The notes under the pieces: generated by a model
The model's database searches: none
Seen by the model: the letters and a program-made list of their open reading frames with translations, nothing else
Told to the model about the DNA's origin: nothing
From: Tragulus kanchil
Lineage: Eukaryota; Chordata; Mammalia; Artiodactyla; Tragulidae
Assembly: GCA_022376925.1 (NCBI GenBank)
Contig: JAIOJX010000026.1
Coordinates: forward strand, 200,174,400 to 200,238,399
Direction of reading: 5' to 3'
DNA length: 64,000 nt
Translations under genes and position numbers: made by a program
In this document: positions 22,906 to 34,034 of the stretch, in pieces
Layout: each line of letters begins with the position of its first letter
Position numbering within the stretch: the stretch's first letter is position 1

Positions 22906-24790
22906 CAATAGCTCTTCCTAAGGCTTCACCTTCGGCTGGAGAATTGAGGCATACCTCCATGTCACAGTGGTGTACCTGGAACACAAAGGGCTCTGAAGCA
23001 GAGTTAAGATAGCTCATATCAAGTGAGAAATGACTCCTAGCCTTCCTGCAGGCGACAAACCAGACCACGTGGGGAACCTGGAGAAACTGAGAATCTCTTT
23101 TCATGCTCCTATTTTCTTCTCATATTTCCATCCTCCTGTTAGGACTAGGGGAAGATGTGCTGAAATGAAATCCCAAAGGCCATTTCGAGGAAGTTAAAAT
23201 TTAAGTGGAAGGAGGAAGGATAAGAAATTTTCTGTGGGAATGTTTGTCGTCACTGCCAAACTTTCAGTCTCCAGAGATTTAAGAAGGGCGCCCGTGTGAG
23301 ACAGAAGAATATGCAATGTTAGGTGCTCATTCAAACTGAACATAAATTTTGAAAATTTGAAAGTTTATCTTCTCAAATCACTGGAACAAGCCTGTGAATT
23401 TTGTACCCTAGAGACACAGAGACCAAGAAGGGGGAGGGGTTACTTGCTCAGCCTGAGAATATGATACTGAACACATGTGGTTTTTTCCTCTTCTCTTCTT
23501 TTCCCCATTTTTATAACATAAGATCTAGAGGAACTGCAGGTGCATGGTTGGTTCGTATCCCAGTTTCCAGACCCCACTGCTCATTAATTGTCCTTGTTTT
23601 TTTATATTCTGAAATTTGGAGTGATTTTCCAGCTGAAATAGAATGGGACCCAATCTACGAGATACCCTCAAGCTCACCCTTTAAACCCTTCTGCAAACCT
23701 CATGCCTTTTTACTGTGTTGGGATATTCCTTCCTGTCTTCACAGTTTGACTAATTGATAGCTGTCCTTTAGGACTCAGTTCAAGTCTCCCCCTGCTAGAG
23801 GAAGCTTTTTCGGATGCTATCCCCTCACACCTTTTCAATGGGTGCCTCTCCTCTGTGCAGGATTCCATCTCAGCACCCATCACCTCTTGCTTCTCTTTTT
23901 CCTTTAGAGCTTCCTAAGGACAGGAACTGTTTCTTATTAATGTTTGTAAAAATGACTCTTGGCTGTTTCCCTGGTGCACAGCAACTGCTCCATAAATGTG
24001 CATTAAGTAAAGACAATAGCTCTTCCTAAGGCTTCACCTTCGGCTGGAGAATTGAGGCATACCTCCATGTCACAGTGGTGTACCTGGAACACAAAGGGCT
24101 CTGAAGCAGAGTTAAGATAGCTCATATCAAGTGAGAAATGACTCCTAGCCTTCCTGCAGGCGACAAACCAGACCACGTGGGGAACCTGGAGAAACTGAGA
24201 ATCTCTTTTCATGCTCCTATTTTCTTCTCATATTTCCATCCTCCTGTTAGGACTAGGGGAAGATGTGCTGAAATGAAATCCCAAAGGCCATTTCGAGGAA
24301 GTTAAAATTTAAGTGGAAGGAGGAAGGATAAGAAATTTTCTGTGGGAATGTTTGTCGTCACTGCCAAACTTTCAGTCTCCAGAGATTTAAGAAGGGCGCC
24401 CGTGTGAGACAGAAGAATATGCAATGTTAGGTGCTCATTCAAACTGAACATAAATTTTGAAAATTTGAAAGTTTATCTTCTCAAATCACTGGAACAAGCC
24501 TGTGAATTTTGTACCCTAGAGACACAGAGACCAAGAAGGGGGAGGGGTTACTTGCTCAGCCTGAGAATATGATACTGAACACATGTGGTTTTTTCCTCTT
24601 CTCTTCTTTTCCCCATTTTTATAACATAAGATCTAGAGGAACTGCAGGTGCATGGTTGGTTCGTATCCCAGTTTCCAGACCCCACTGCTCATTAATTGTC
24701 CTTGTTTTTTTATATTCTGAAATTTGGAGTGATTTTCCCACGCTGAAATAGAATGGGACCCAATCTACCAGAGAGCACCTACCCTCAAGC
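22548..24790. repeat. Tandem duplication D7, unit about 1108 bp
   Basis: Body offset is 1108 with identical sequence. Both edges are ragged. The start of copy 2 (23670 on) compresses 22548-22609: ccctttaaacccttctgc for cccatttgcaaacccacacttctgc, and one tttttcccttttta reduced. The end of copy 1 (23631-23670) is a shortened version of 24739-24790. Indels at both joined ends and none inside is the pattern of two overlapping contig ends placed side by side. Confidence 0.96.
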
Positions 24791-25149
24791 TCTCACACTC
24801 ATTCTGAGTGAACAAGAGCCATGATATCTCAATCAGTGGAGCAAAGTGTTACAAAGAGTGTTATTCTGGTCACCAGAACACCTGCAAGACAAGAGCTTTG
24901 AGAAATCACTGGATACAGTAGGAAAGTCTCTTTGCCTGCCTTATCCAAATGATTGGCCACTTGAGTTGTAACTTCTGGCTTCTACAGTGGGACTTAATCC
25001 CACATTACATTGGCAAGGTTCAAAAGTCAAACCTCTTGGAAAATTCAGGTATTTCAATAAAGCCTCAGCCCTTAAGCAATCCATGTCTGAAAAACATCTG
25101 ATTCCAATACAGCACATTAGAACATTCTGCAGTGATGGAATTCTGTCTT

Positions 25150-25305
25150 GTCCAACAGTGTAGCCATATGTGGCTTGTGAGTCCTTGAAGTGTGCTTAGT
25201 GTAACTCAGAAACTGAATTTTAAACTTTATTGAATTTTCATTAATTTAAATTTAAGTAGTCACACATGGCTGATGACTACTGTATTGGACAATGCAGTTT
25301 CAAGA
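25150..25305. repeat. hAT-Charlie type DNA transposon remnant (first D8 copy)
   Basis: Begins cttgtccaacagtgtagcc and ends tgtattggacaatgcag: inverted ends around an AT-rich centre with catatgtggc and catggctgatgac, the layout of a Charlie-type non-autonomous element. About 155 bases. Exact subfamily not assigned. Confidence 0.65.
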
Positions 25306-26275
25306 TATGGTATTAATGTGTAAGCAGATACACTGAGCATGCAAAGGATGGTTTTTTACAAAGGAGAACTAAGCCAGGGTACTACCATGCCTGATGGAAG
25401 TTTATCTACTCATTAAGAGTATGTAAGTCTCCTGATTAGACAGCAGTATGAAGGGCAGAGCCCCATCTATACAAAATTGCACATGGTTCATATAGAGATA
25501 TCTGGAAAAGTATTAATAAAATAGGCTTCTCTGGTTGATAGCATTTGGGCTATTTTTTATTTTGAACTTCTCTCTCTCTTTTTTTTTAAAATATCTGTAA
25601 TAGCAGTCCTTTTGGCTGCTTTATAAGAATTAGTGTCATTTAAATTTTAAACTGCAGGTGATGGTTGGGGGGGTTACTTGCTCAGCCTGAGAATATGATA
25701 CTGAACACATGTGGTTTTTTCCTCTTCTCTTCTTTTCCCCATTTTTATAACATAAGATCTAGAGGAACTGCAGGTGCATGGTTGGTTCGTATCCCAGTTT
25801 CCAGACCCCACTGCTCATTAATTGTCCTTGTTTTTTTATATTCTGAAATTTGGAGTGATTTTCCCACGCTGAAATAGAATGGGACCCAATCTACCAGAGA
25901 GCACCTACCCTCAAGCTCTCACACTCATTCTGAGTGAACAAGAGCCATGATATCTCAATCAGTGGAGCAAAGTGTTACAAAGAGTGTTATTCTGGTCACC
26001 AGAACACCTGCAAGACAAGAGCTTTGAGAAATCACTGGATACAGTAGGAAAGTCTCTTTGCCTGCCTTATCCAAATGATTGGCCACTTGAGTTGTAACTT
26101 CTGGCTTCTACAGTGGGACTTAATCCCACATTACATTGGCAAGGTTCAAAAGTCAAACCTCTTGGAAAATTCAGGTATTTCAATAAAGCCTCAGCCCTTA
26201 AGCAATCCATGTCTGAAAAACATCTGATTCCAATACAGCACATTAGAACATTCTGCAGTGATGGAATTCTGTCTT

Positions 26276-26431
26276 GTCCAACAGTGTAGCCATATGTGGC
26301 TTGTGAGTCCTTGAAGTGTGCTTAGTGTAACTCAGAAACTGAATTTTAAACTTTATTGAATTTTCATTAATTTAAATTTAAGTAGTCACACATGGCTGAT
26401 GACTACTGTATTGGACAATGCAGTTTCAAGA
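26276..26431. repeat. hAT-Charlie remnant (second D8 copy)
   Basis: Same element as 25150-25305, offset 1126. A third partial copy of its right end is at 27483-27520 because of D9, with about 11 bases missing. Confidence 0.65.
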
Positions 26432-28574
26432 TATGGTATTAATGTGTAAGCAGATACACTGAGCATGCAAAGGATGGTTTTTTACAAAGGAGAACTAAGC
26501 CAGGGTACTACCATGCCTGATGGAAGTTTATCTACTCATTAAGAGTATGTAAGTCTCCTGATTAGACAGCAGTATGAAGGGCAGAGCCCCATCTATACAA
26601 AATTGCACATGGTTCATATAGAGATATCTGGAAAAGTATTAATAAAATAGGCTTCTCTGGTTGATAGCATTTGGGCTATTTTTTATTTTGAACTTCTCTC
26701 TCTCTTTTTTTTTAAAATATCTGTAATAAGCAGGTACAATCAAAACAATTTAAGGCTGCTTTATAAGAATTAGTGTACAGCTTTCAAGATTATTTAGTCT
26801 AAAATATATAGGTACTTTTCAAGCATGAATTCAGCTACCTCTTATGTTATGATTTACACTGGCCAAAAGAAGAATATTTAGGAATTGGGAGAGGTTCTTG
26901 CACACGGAGCCGTGTGGACAGCTTGCTAATCAAAAACCAAAGGGATTCTTTGTCTTTTGTCTTTGTTTTTTTAAAGGGTATTTAAAGTTTTTCATCATCA
27001 TTGGATTTCTGAGATACCCCTGCAGTATTAATATTCATTTGGATGCTCAGATACCCAAGTCTATGTTAACACTGAGGCCTTTCAGGGAATCAGGTGTGGA
27101 CCAGATAGGATCTTTCAGGGGCAGATACAGAAGAGGTTATTGTCTGAGAAGGGGTCATTGTATGATCGTAAGAGTTGTCAGGAAAAAAAAAAAGAGTTCT
27201 CAGGTGGGCGGTTTTGTCCATTTTTCCCTAAGTCAAAGGTGTTGTGAAGGAATAGTGGTCTTAACTAAATATTAGAAAGGCATTCCAAGAATACAGTCTT
27301 CATCAGATACCTATCCACAGATGAGTATAGCTCACATTCAGCCCTCACTGGCACTGGGATTTCTTTCCTTTTTTTTTTTTTTACTTCAATTTGGGGGGAC
27401 TTCTCTGGTGGTCCAGTGGGTGAAGAGTCCACCTTGCAGTGCAAGAGGCACCGGTTCAATCCCTGGCCCAAGAAGGTCCCATGTAGTCACACATGCAGTA
27501 TTGGACAATGCAGTTTCAAGATATGGTATTAATGTGTAAGCAGATACACTGAGCATGCAAAGGATGGTTTTTTACAAAGGAGAACTAAGCCAGGGTACTA
27601 CCATGCCTGATGGAAGTTTATCTACTCATTAAGAGTATGTAAGTCTCCTGATTAGACAGCAGTATGAAGGGCAGAGCCCCATCTATACAAAATTGCACAT
27701 GGTTCATATAGAGATATCTGGAAAAGTATTAATAAAATAGGCTTCTCTGGTTGATAGCATTTGGGCTATTTTTTATTTTGAACTTCTCTCTCTCTTTTTT
27801 TTTAAAATATCTGTAATAAGCAGGTACAATCAAAACAATTTAAGGCTGCTTTATAAGAATTAGTGTACAGCTTTCAAGATTATTTAGTCTAAAATATATA
27901 GGTACTTTTCAAGCATGAATTCAGCTACCTCTTATGTTATGATTTACACTGGCCAAAAGAAGAATATTTAGGAATTGGGAGAGGTTCTTGCACACGGAGC
28001 CGTGTGGACAGCTTGCTAATCAAAAACCAAAGGGATTCTTTGTCTTTTGTCTTTGTTTTTTTAAAGGGTATTTAAAGTTTTTCATCATCATTGGATTTCT
28101 GAGATACCCCTGCAGTATTAATATTCATTTGGATGCTCAGATACCCAAGTCTATGTTAACACTGAGGCCTTTCAGGGAATCAGGTGTGGACCAGATAGGA
28201 TCTTTCAGGGGCAGATACAGAAGAGGTTATTGTCTGAGAAGGGGTCATTGTATGATCGTAAGAGTTGTCAGGAAAAAAAAAAAGAGTTCTCAGGTGGGCG
28301 GTTTTGTCCATTTTTCCCTAAGTCAAAGGTGTTGTGAAGGAATAGTGGTCTTAACTAAATATTAGAAAGGCATTCCAAGAATACAGTCTTCATCAGATAC
28401 CTATCCACAGATGAGTATAGCTCACATTCAGCCCTCACTGGCACTGGGATTTCTTTCCTTTTTTTTTTTTTTACTTCAATTTGGGGGGACTTCTCTGGTG
28501 GTCCAGTGGGTGAAGAGTCCACCTTGCAGTGCAAGAGGCACCGGTTCAATCCCTGGCCCAAGAAGGTCCCATGT
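26392..28574. repeat. Tandem duplication D9, unit 1090 bp
   Basis: Copy 1 is 26392-27484 and copy 2 is 27483-28574, offset 1090 to 1091. At the start of copy 2, gtagtcacacatgcagta stands where copy 1 has about 11 more bases. The rest is identical, including A and T runs. 26392-26776 is shared with D8 and so occurs three times. The 125-codon frame at 26898-27275 (again 27988-28365) shows no known domain. Confidence 0.97.
27396..27484 (+). repeat. Recurrent tRNA-derived SINE, cut at the D9 junction
   Basis: Only the tRNA-like head is present (ggacttctctggtggtcc to agaaggtcccatgt). The sequence then jumps back into the hAT remnant. The complete element is at 28486. Confidence 0.85.
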
Positions 28575-28735
28575 GCCATGGAGTGGCTGGGCCAGTGTGT
28601 CCAATTATGAGCCAGTGCTCTGAATGCATGTGCCCAGAGCTGGTGCTCTACAAGGAGAGAGGTCACTGCAATGGGAGGCCCACACAGGCCAAAGAATAAA
28701 GATGGATGAAAATGAATAAAAAATAATAAAAATTA
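28486..28735 (+). repeat. Recurrent tRNA-derived SINE, full length
   Basis: Head ggacttctctggtggtcc, B-box-like gttcaatccctggcc, then the shared body: gtgtccaattatgagcc, catgtgcccagagctggtgc, gggaggcccacacaggcc, aataaagatggatgaaaat and an A-rich tail. The 3' two thirds recur at 29766-29905 because of D10. Confidence 0.87.
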
Positions 28736-28754
28736 AAGTGTCATAAAAAACTAA

Positions 28755-28865
28755 AAAAATGCATTTATTTTTAATTGGAGGATAACTGATTTATGATATG
28801 GTGTTGGTCTCTGTCATGTATCAACATGAATCAGTCACAGGCATATGTATGAGCTAGTCCTCTGA
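28755..28865 (-). repeat. LINE-1 3' end fragment, antisense
   Basis: tttttaattggaggataact, tatggtgttggtctctgtc and aacatgaatcagtcacagg match the reversed 3' end of ruminant L1. Second copy at about 29925-30035 from D10. Confidence 0.7.
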
Positions 28866-29357
28866 AGTCCTGCAAAGGCATATATACCCTCTTTGTACCT
28901 GACGCACAACTCTGTTCAATATTCTTACAGGAGAGTACCATGTGCCTAGGCTAAAACATCAGTCACTTGTGATCGCTCTTTCCTCAATTTATCACCTGGC
29001 ATCCTCAGCTCACATGGAGCTTGGCACCAGGCTCACAGGCAACTGAAATGAACATTCCATCCAGTAGCTGACCTCAATTCATCCTGGGATGAGATTAGAA
29101 CCAGGCAGCCTGGCCAGGTTTGAATTAGTAATGAATGACTCCATAAGATTTCAAATAAACATGGAAACCAGTATGTGTGTGAGGGAGCCAGATTGGACCT
29201 TCAAATTGTTTGTGTTCATTATCAAGGGACTCAGCTTTTCAATAAACAACAAAAGAAAATACATCTTACATTAAAAAAAGTAAAAATCCAGGATGGATGA
29301 AACCTATTTCACAGGCATATATGCAGGAATATTATACAATACAATCATAATTTTAAA

Positions 29358-29423
29358 GACTTGCATTTGCAAAATTCTGATTTTTAGATAGACTTGCATT
29401 TGCAAAATTCTGATTTTTAGATA
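29358..29423. repeat. 33-bp perfect tandem repeat, two units
   Basis: A 33-base unit starting agacttgcatttgc and ending tttttagat is present twice in direct succession with no mismatch. The same pair recurs at about 30525-30590 inside the second copy of D10. Confidence 0.92.
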
Positions 29424-30919
29424 CTTTAAGATTAATGTTTATTAAAAAATACTCTTTCATTTAAAAATAATGTTGAAACAGATATTTCATACGGGTTAAT
29501 TAACCCAATATTTTAAATTTAATTTAAACTTTCATATAAACAATATGACACATAGTTTAAAAACTCAAATAAGGCCAAGAAGCTAACAACAATAAAAAAT
29601 TCATCCTTTTTCTCACCATCCATTTCCAGTCACCAGTTATGCACCCCACTGACAGTTTCAAACTTTAAAGAGTTTCAAATTTTTAAATTAATTTAATTTT
29701 TTAATTTAAAATTTTTTTTAAATGTTTAAATTTACCTCCATGTTTCTCCAAAATAATTTTTTCACTGTGTCCAATTATGAGCCAGTGCTCTGAATGCATG
29801 TGCCCAGAGCTGGTGCTCTACAAGGAGAGAGGTCACTGCAATGGGAGGCCCACACAGGCCAAAGAATAAAGATGGATGAAAATGAATAAAAAATAATAAA
29901 AATTAAAGTGTCATAAAAAACTAAAAAAATGCATTTATTTTTAATTGGAGGATAACTGATTTATGATATGGTGTTGGTCTCTGTCATGTATCAACATGAA
30001 TCAGTCACAGGCATATGTATGAGCTAGTCCTCTGAAGTCCTGCAAAGGCATATATACCCTCTTTGTACCTGACGCACAACTCTGTTCAATATTCTTACAG
30101 GAGAGTACCATGTGCCTAGGCTAAAACATCAGTCACTTGTGATCGCTCTTTCCTCAATTTATCACCTGGCATCCTCAGCTCACATGGAGCTTGGCACCAG
30201 GCTCACAGGCAACTGAAATGAACATTCCATCCAGTAGCTGACCTCAATTCATCCTGGGATGAGATTAGAACCAGGCAGCCTGGCCAGGTTTGAATTAGTA
30301 ATGAATGACTCCATAAGATTTCAAATAAACATGGAAACCAGTATGTGTGTGAGGGAGCCAGATTGGACCTTCAAATTGTTTGTGTTCATTATCAAGGGAC
30401 TCAGCTTTTCAATAAACAACAAAAGAAAATACATCTTACATTAAAAAGTAAAAATCCAGGATGGATGAAACCTATTTCACAGGCATATATGCAGGAATAT
30501 TATACAATACAATCATAATTTTAAAGACTTGCATTTGCAAAATTCTGATTTTTAGATAGACTTGCATTTGCAAAATTCTGATTTTTAGATACTTTAAGAT
30601 TAATGTTTATTAAAAAATACTCTTTCATTTAAAAATAATGTTGAAACAGATATTTCATACGGGTTAATTAACCCAATATTTTAAATTTAATTTAAACTTT
30701 CATATAAACAATATGACACATAGTTTAAAAACTCAAATAAGGCCAAGAAGCTAACAACAATAAAAAATTCATCCTTTTTCTCACCATCCATTTCCAGTCA
30801 CCAGTTATGCACCCCACTGACAGTTTCAAACTTTAAAGAGTTTCAAATTTTTAAATTAATTTAATTTTTTAATTTAAAATTTTTTTTAAATGTTTAAATT
30901 TACCTCCATGTTTCTCCAA

Positions 30920-31042
30920 AAAAATTTTTTTTTTCACTGTGCTGCATGGGATGTGGGATCTTAGTTCCCTGATCAGGGCTCAAGCCCATGCCTCCTCCAT
31001 TAGAAGTGTGGAGTCTCAACCACTGGATCACCAGGGATGTCC
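30920..31042 (-). repeat. Short tRNA-derived SINE (CHR-1-like) with target-site duplication
   Basis: Poly-T, then ctgcatgggatgtgggatct, agttccctgatcagggct and the reversed head ggatcaccaggga. Flanks tacctccatgtttct (30901-30915) and tacctctatgtttct (31043-31057) form a 15-base target-site duplication with one mismatch. Confidence 0.85.
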
Positions 31043-31702
31043 TACCTCTATGTTTCTAAAGAATATTTTTACATTGCTATATCTTGATTTTCAGATTTAG
31101 ACACTTAGCTATTAGCACTCTTACCCAGCCTCTTTTCTCCATCATATTTTCTGTTCTCTAATTATTTCAACTTGTGTTAAATCATAATATCCATTATTAC
31201 AGTCTTAATATTTTACAGCTGGGCCCCACTGGATACTGTGTTGACCTTTCATTTATTGTATACTCTTTTTCAGTTTGCTTAGTGTGTATATAGTGGGGAG
31301 GGTGGGCAGAGATTTGGGGGTCTAATTGGAACCCATATAGATTTTGAACCAATTTTTTTCACTTTTAGCACTTTCCTGTCTCCTTTGGCCCTTGTTGGTG
31401 GCTTCAGTTCCTGAGAGTTTTAAGGTTTGAGGCACAAATCTGCTTAATTTGTCCAAGTTTCCTCCTTCTGCACTCAGTGGTACGAAGAAGTAAACATAAC
31501 TCAGGCATCACCCTTCCATCCACTTTCCACCCTCCAAATGCATCTCTTGCTTGCTTACTGGTATCTCCTTTTACACTCTTTTCTTTGGTAGGGGAGGGTT
31601 ATTCTTTTTTTTTTTTTTTAATTAACTGTTGCTGCATTATGAGTTTTTGAGATAAACAGTTGTGTTCAAATCTATCGCATTTATTTTCCCTATTAAAAAG
31701 TA

Positions 31703-31923
31703 CAGCTTCCCAGGTGGCACTAGCAGCAAAGAACCCACCTGGCAATGCAGGAGATGTAAGAGATGGGGGTTCAATCCCTGGATTGGGAAGATCCCCTGGA
31801 GGATGGCATGGAAGTCCACTCCAGTATTCTTGACTGGAGAATTCCATGGACAGAGGAGCCTGGTGGCCTACAGTCCACGGGACTGCAGAGTCGGACATGA
31901 CTGAAGGGACTTAGCATGCACAC
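31703..31923 (+). repeat. Bov-A2 SINE, full length with target-site duplication
   Basis: cttcccaggtggcactagca, ggagatgtaagagatggggg, gattgggaagatcccctgga, and the end gacatgactgaagggactta. tattaaaaagta at 31691-31702 recurs at 31924-31935 as a 12-base target-site duplication. Bov-A2 is a pecoran ruminant marker. Confidence 0.92.
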
Positions 31924-32458
31924 TATTAAAAAGTAAAGACAAAACATTTTGTCACTGTGTAGATGCAGAAATTGAGACACAGAACAATAATGTGTAATCA
32001 TCATCCTAGATAAATGAGTGACGTAGTCAGGGGCAAAGTTTGCTTTCTCTGCCTCTGAGCAGTCCTGCCTCTTCTTGAGGCATTGTCTGTCCTTGAGAAT
32101 TTGTTAAATAATTCAGGTAACTCTTCTTAACAGTGAGTACCATTCCAGGGGTCATTCTAATAAGAGGGGTCCCTAGAAGAGGGAAAGAGTCAACCGGAAG
32201 GGGCAGTTAGGGAGAAAAGGCCATCAAGCCATACACATAGTAGGCACTCTAAATTATAATCTGCAACCACACTTCACTCAGAATTAGGTCTTCGAATGAT
32301 AAAATGGGTGCCACTGCAAATTAGAACAAACAAAACCCATACAGCTGATGGAGAGATGGTACAACGTTCATCCTTGTTATAATGGGGGAGAGTGAGCAGC
32401 ATTGTAGTCATGAGTGTATCTCAGCTATTGTGTCAGCTTTAAAATATCTCAATTATTG

Positions 32459-32521
32459 GGGCTCCCCTGGTGGTCCAGTGGGTAAGGACACCGCCTTGCA
32501 GTGGGGCACCGTGGAAGTGGG
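32459..32521 (+). repeat. Recurrent tRNA-derived SINE, cut at the D11 junction
   Basis: Head only (ggctcccctggtggtcc to ccttgcag), then a garbled end and a jump to 31300-type sequence. The complete element is at 33680. Confidence 0.8.
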
Positions 32522-32925
32522 GGGTGGGCAGAGATTTGGGGGTCTAATTGGAACCCATATAGATTTTGAACCAATTTTTTTCACTTTTAGCACTTTCCTG
32601 TCTCCTTTGGCCCTTGTTGGTGGCTTCAGTTCCTGAGAGTTTTAAGGTTTGAGGCACAAATCTGCTTAATTTGTCCAAGTTTCCTCCTTCTGCACTCAGT
32701 GGTACGAAGAAGTAAACATAACTCAGGCATCACCCTTCCATCCACTTTCCACCCTCCAAATGCATCTCTTGCTTGCTTACTGGTATCTCCTTTTACACTC
32801 TTTTCTTTGGTAGGGGAGGGTTATTCTTTTTTTTTTTTTTTAATTAACTGTTGCTGCATTATGAGTTTTTGAGATAAACAGTTGTGTTCAAATCTATCGC
32901 ATTTATTTTCCCTATTAAAAAGTAC

Positions 32926-33145
32926 AGCTTCCCAGGTGGCACTAGCAGCAAAGAACCCACCTGGCAATGCAGGAGATGTAAGAGATGGGGGTTCAATCCC
33001 TGGATTGGGAAGATCCCCTGGAGGATGGCATGGAAGTCCACTCCAGTATTCTTGACTGGAGAATTCCATGGACAGAGGAGCCTGGTGGCCTACAGTCCAC
33101 GGGACTGCAGAGTCGGACATGACTGAAGGGACTTAGCATGCACAC
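32926..33145 (+). repeat. Bov-A2 SINE (second D11 copy)
   Basis: Same insertion as 31703-31923, carried along by D11 with its flanking target-site duplication. Confidence 0.92.
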
Positions 33146-33679
33146 TATTAAAAAGTAAAGACAAAACATTTTGTCACTGTGTAGATGCAGAAATTGAGAC
33201 ACAGAACAATAATGTGTAATCATCATCCTAGATAAATGAGTGACGTAGTCAGGGGCAAAGTTTGCTTTCTCTGCCTCTGAGCAGTCCTGCCTCTTCTTGA
33301 GGCATTGTCTGTCCTTGAGAATTTGTTAAATAATTCAGGTAACTCTTCTTAACAGTGAGTACCATTCCAGGGGTCATTCTAATAAGAGGGGCTCCTAGAA
33401 GAGGGAAAGAGTGAAAGGGAAGGGGCAGTTAGGGAGAAAAGGCCATCAAGCCATACACATAGTAGGCACTCTAAATTATAATCTGCAACCACACTTCACT
33501 CAGAATTAGGTCTTCGAATGATAAAATGGGTGCCACTGCAAATTAGAACAAACAAAACCCATACAGCTGATGGAGAGATGGTACAACGTTCATCCTTGTT
33601 ATAATGGGGGAGAGTGAGCAGCATTGTAGTCATGAGTGTATCTCAGCTATTGTGTCAGCTTTAAAATATCTCAATTATT

Positions 33680-33978
33680 GGGGCTCCCCTGGTGGTCCAG
33701 TGGGTAAGGACACCGCCTTGCAGTTCAAGGGGCACCAGTTCGATACCTGGCCTGGGAGGATCCCACGTGCGGCAGAGTGGCTGGACCGATCCAATTACCA
33801 AGCCAGAGCTCTGGAGCGCATGCACCCAGAGCCGGTGCTCTGCGACAACAGAGGCCACTGCGATGGGAGGCCCACACAGGCCAAAGAACAAAGACGGATG
33901 AAAATAGAGAAATGAAAGACCAATAGAAGTGGCCCGCCTGCTCCCCTCCCTCCCCAACCCGACCCCCACACAAATAAA

Positions 33979-34009
<31 letters not shown>

Positions 34010-34034
34010 TCTAAAAAATAAAATAAAATAAAAT
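33680..34034 (+). repeat. Recurrent tRNA-derived SINE, full length with long A-rich tail
   Basis: Head ggctcccctggtggtccagt, B-box-like gttcgatacctggcc, body gctggaccgatccaattacc, gagctctggagcgcatgc, gggaggcccacacaggcc, gaccaatagaagtggcc. The tail is an (AAAT)n and (AAAAT)n run from about 33971. aaaatatctcaattatt (33663-33679) recurs with one mismatch at 34035-34051: a 17-base target-site duplication that defines both ends. Confidence 0.9.
33971..34034 (+). repeat. AAAT / AAAAT microsatellite (SINE tail)
   Basis: Tandem AAAT units followed by AAAAT units, grown from the A tail of the SINE at 33680. Repeated at about 35065-35133. Confidence 0.9.

Larger units (their letters stand above)
24544..26776. 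repeat. Tandem duplication D8, unit 1126 bp
   Basis: Copy 1 starts at 24544 and copy 2 at 25670, offset 1126. The end of copy 1 (about 25600-25660) is a degraded form of 26727-26785: ctgtaatagcagtccttttggc in place of a longer intact segment. 24544-24780 also belongs to D7, so it occurs three times (about 23436, 24544, 25670). Confidence 0.96.
28596..30940. repeat. Tandem duplication D10, unit about 1170 bp
   Basis: Copy 1 is 28596-29768 and copy 2 is 29766-30940. Offset 1170, dropping to 1167 where an A run is three bases shorter in copy 2 (29273 against 30443). The end of copy 1 again shows homopolymer loss: ccaaaataattttttcac against ccaaaaaaattttttttttcac at 30916. Confidence 0.97.
31300..33736. 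repeat. Tandem duplication D11, unit 1222 bp
   Basis: Copy 1 is 31300-32510 and copy 2 is 32522-33736, offset 1222. The end of copy 1 (32500-32521) reads cagtggggcaccgtgg where copy 2 has cagttcaaggggcaccag. A few interior differences occur near 32170-32200 (ggggtccctag against ggggctcctag, gtcaaccggaag against gtgaaagggaag). Confidence 0.96.

Noticed and set aside
33971..34034. CRISPR-like or satellite array
   Set aside because: It is the AAAT/AAAAT tail of a SINE bounded by a target-site duplication. There are no spacers, and the genome is mammalian.
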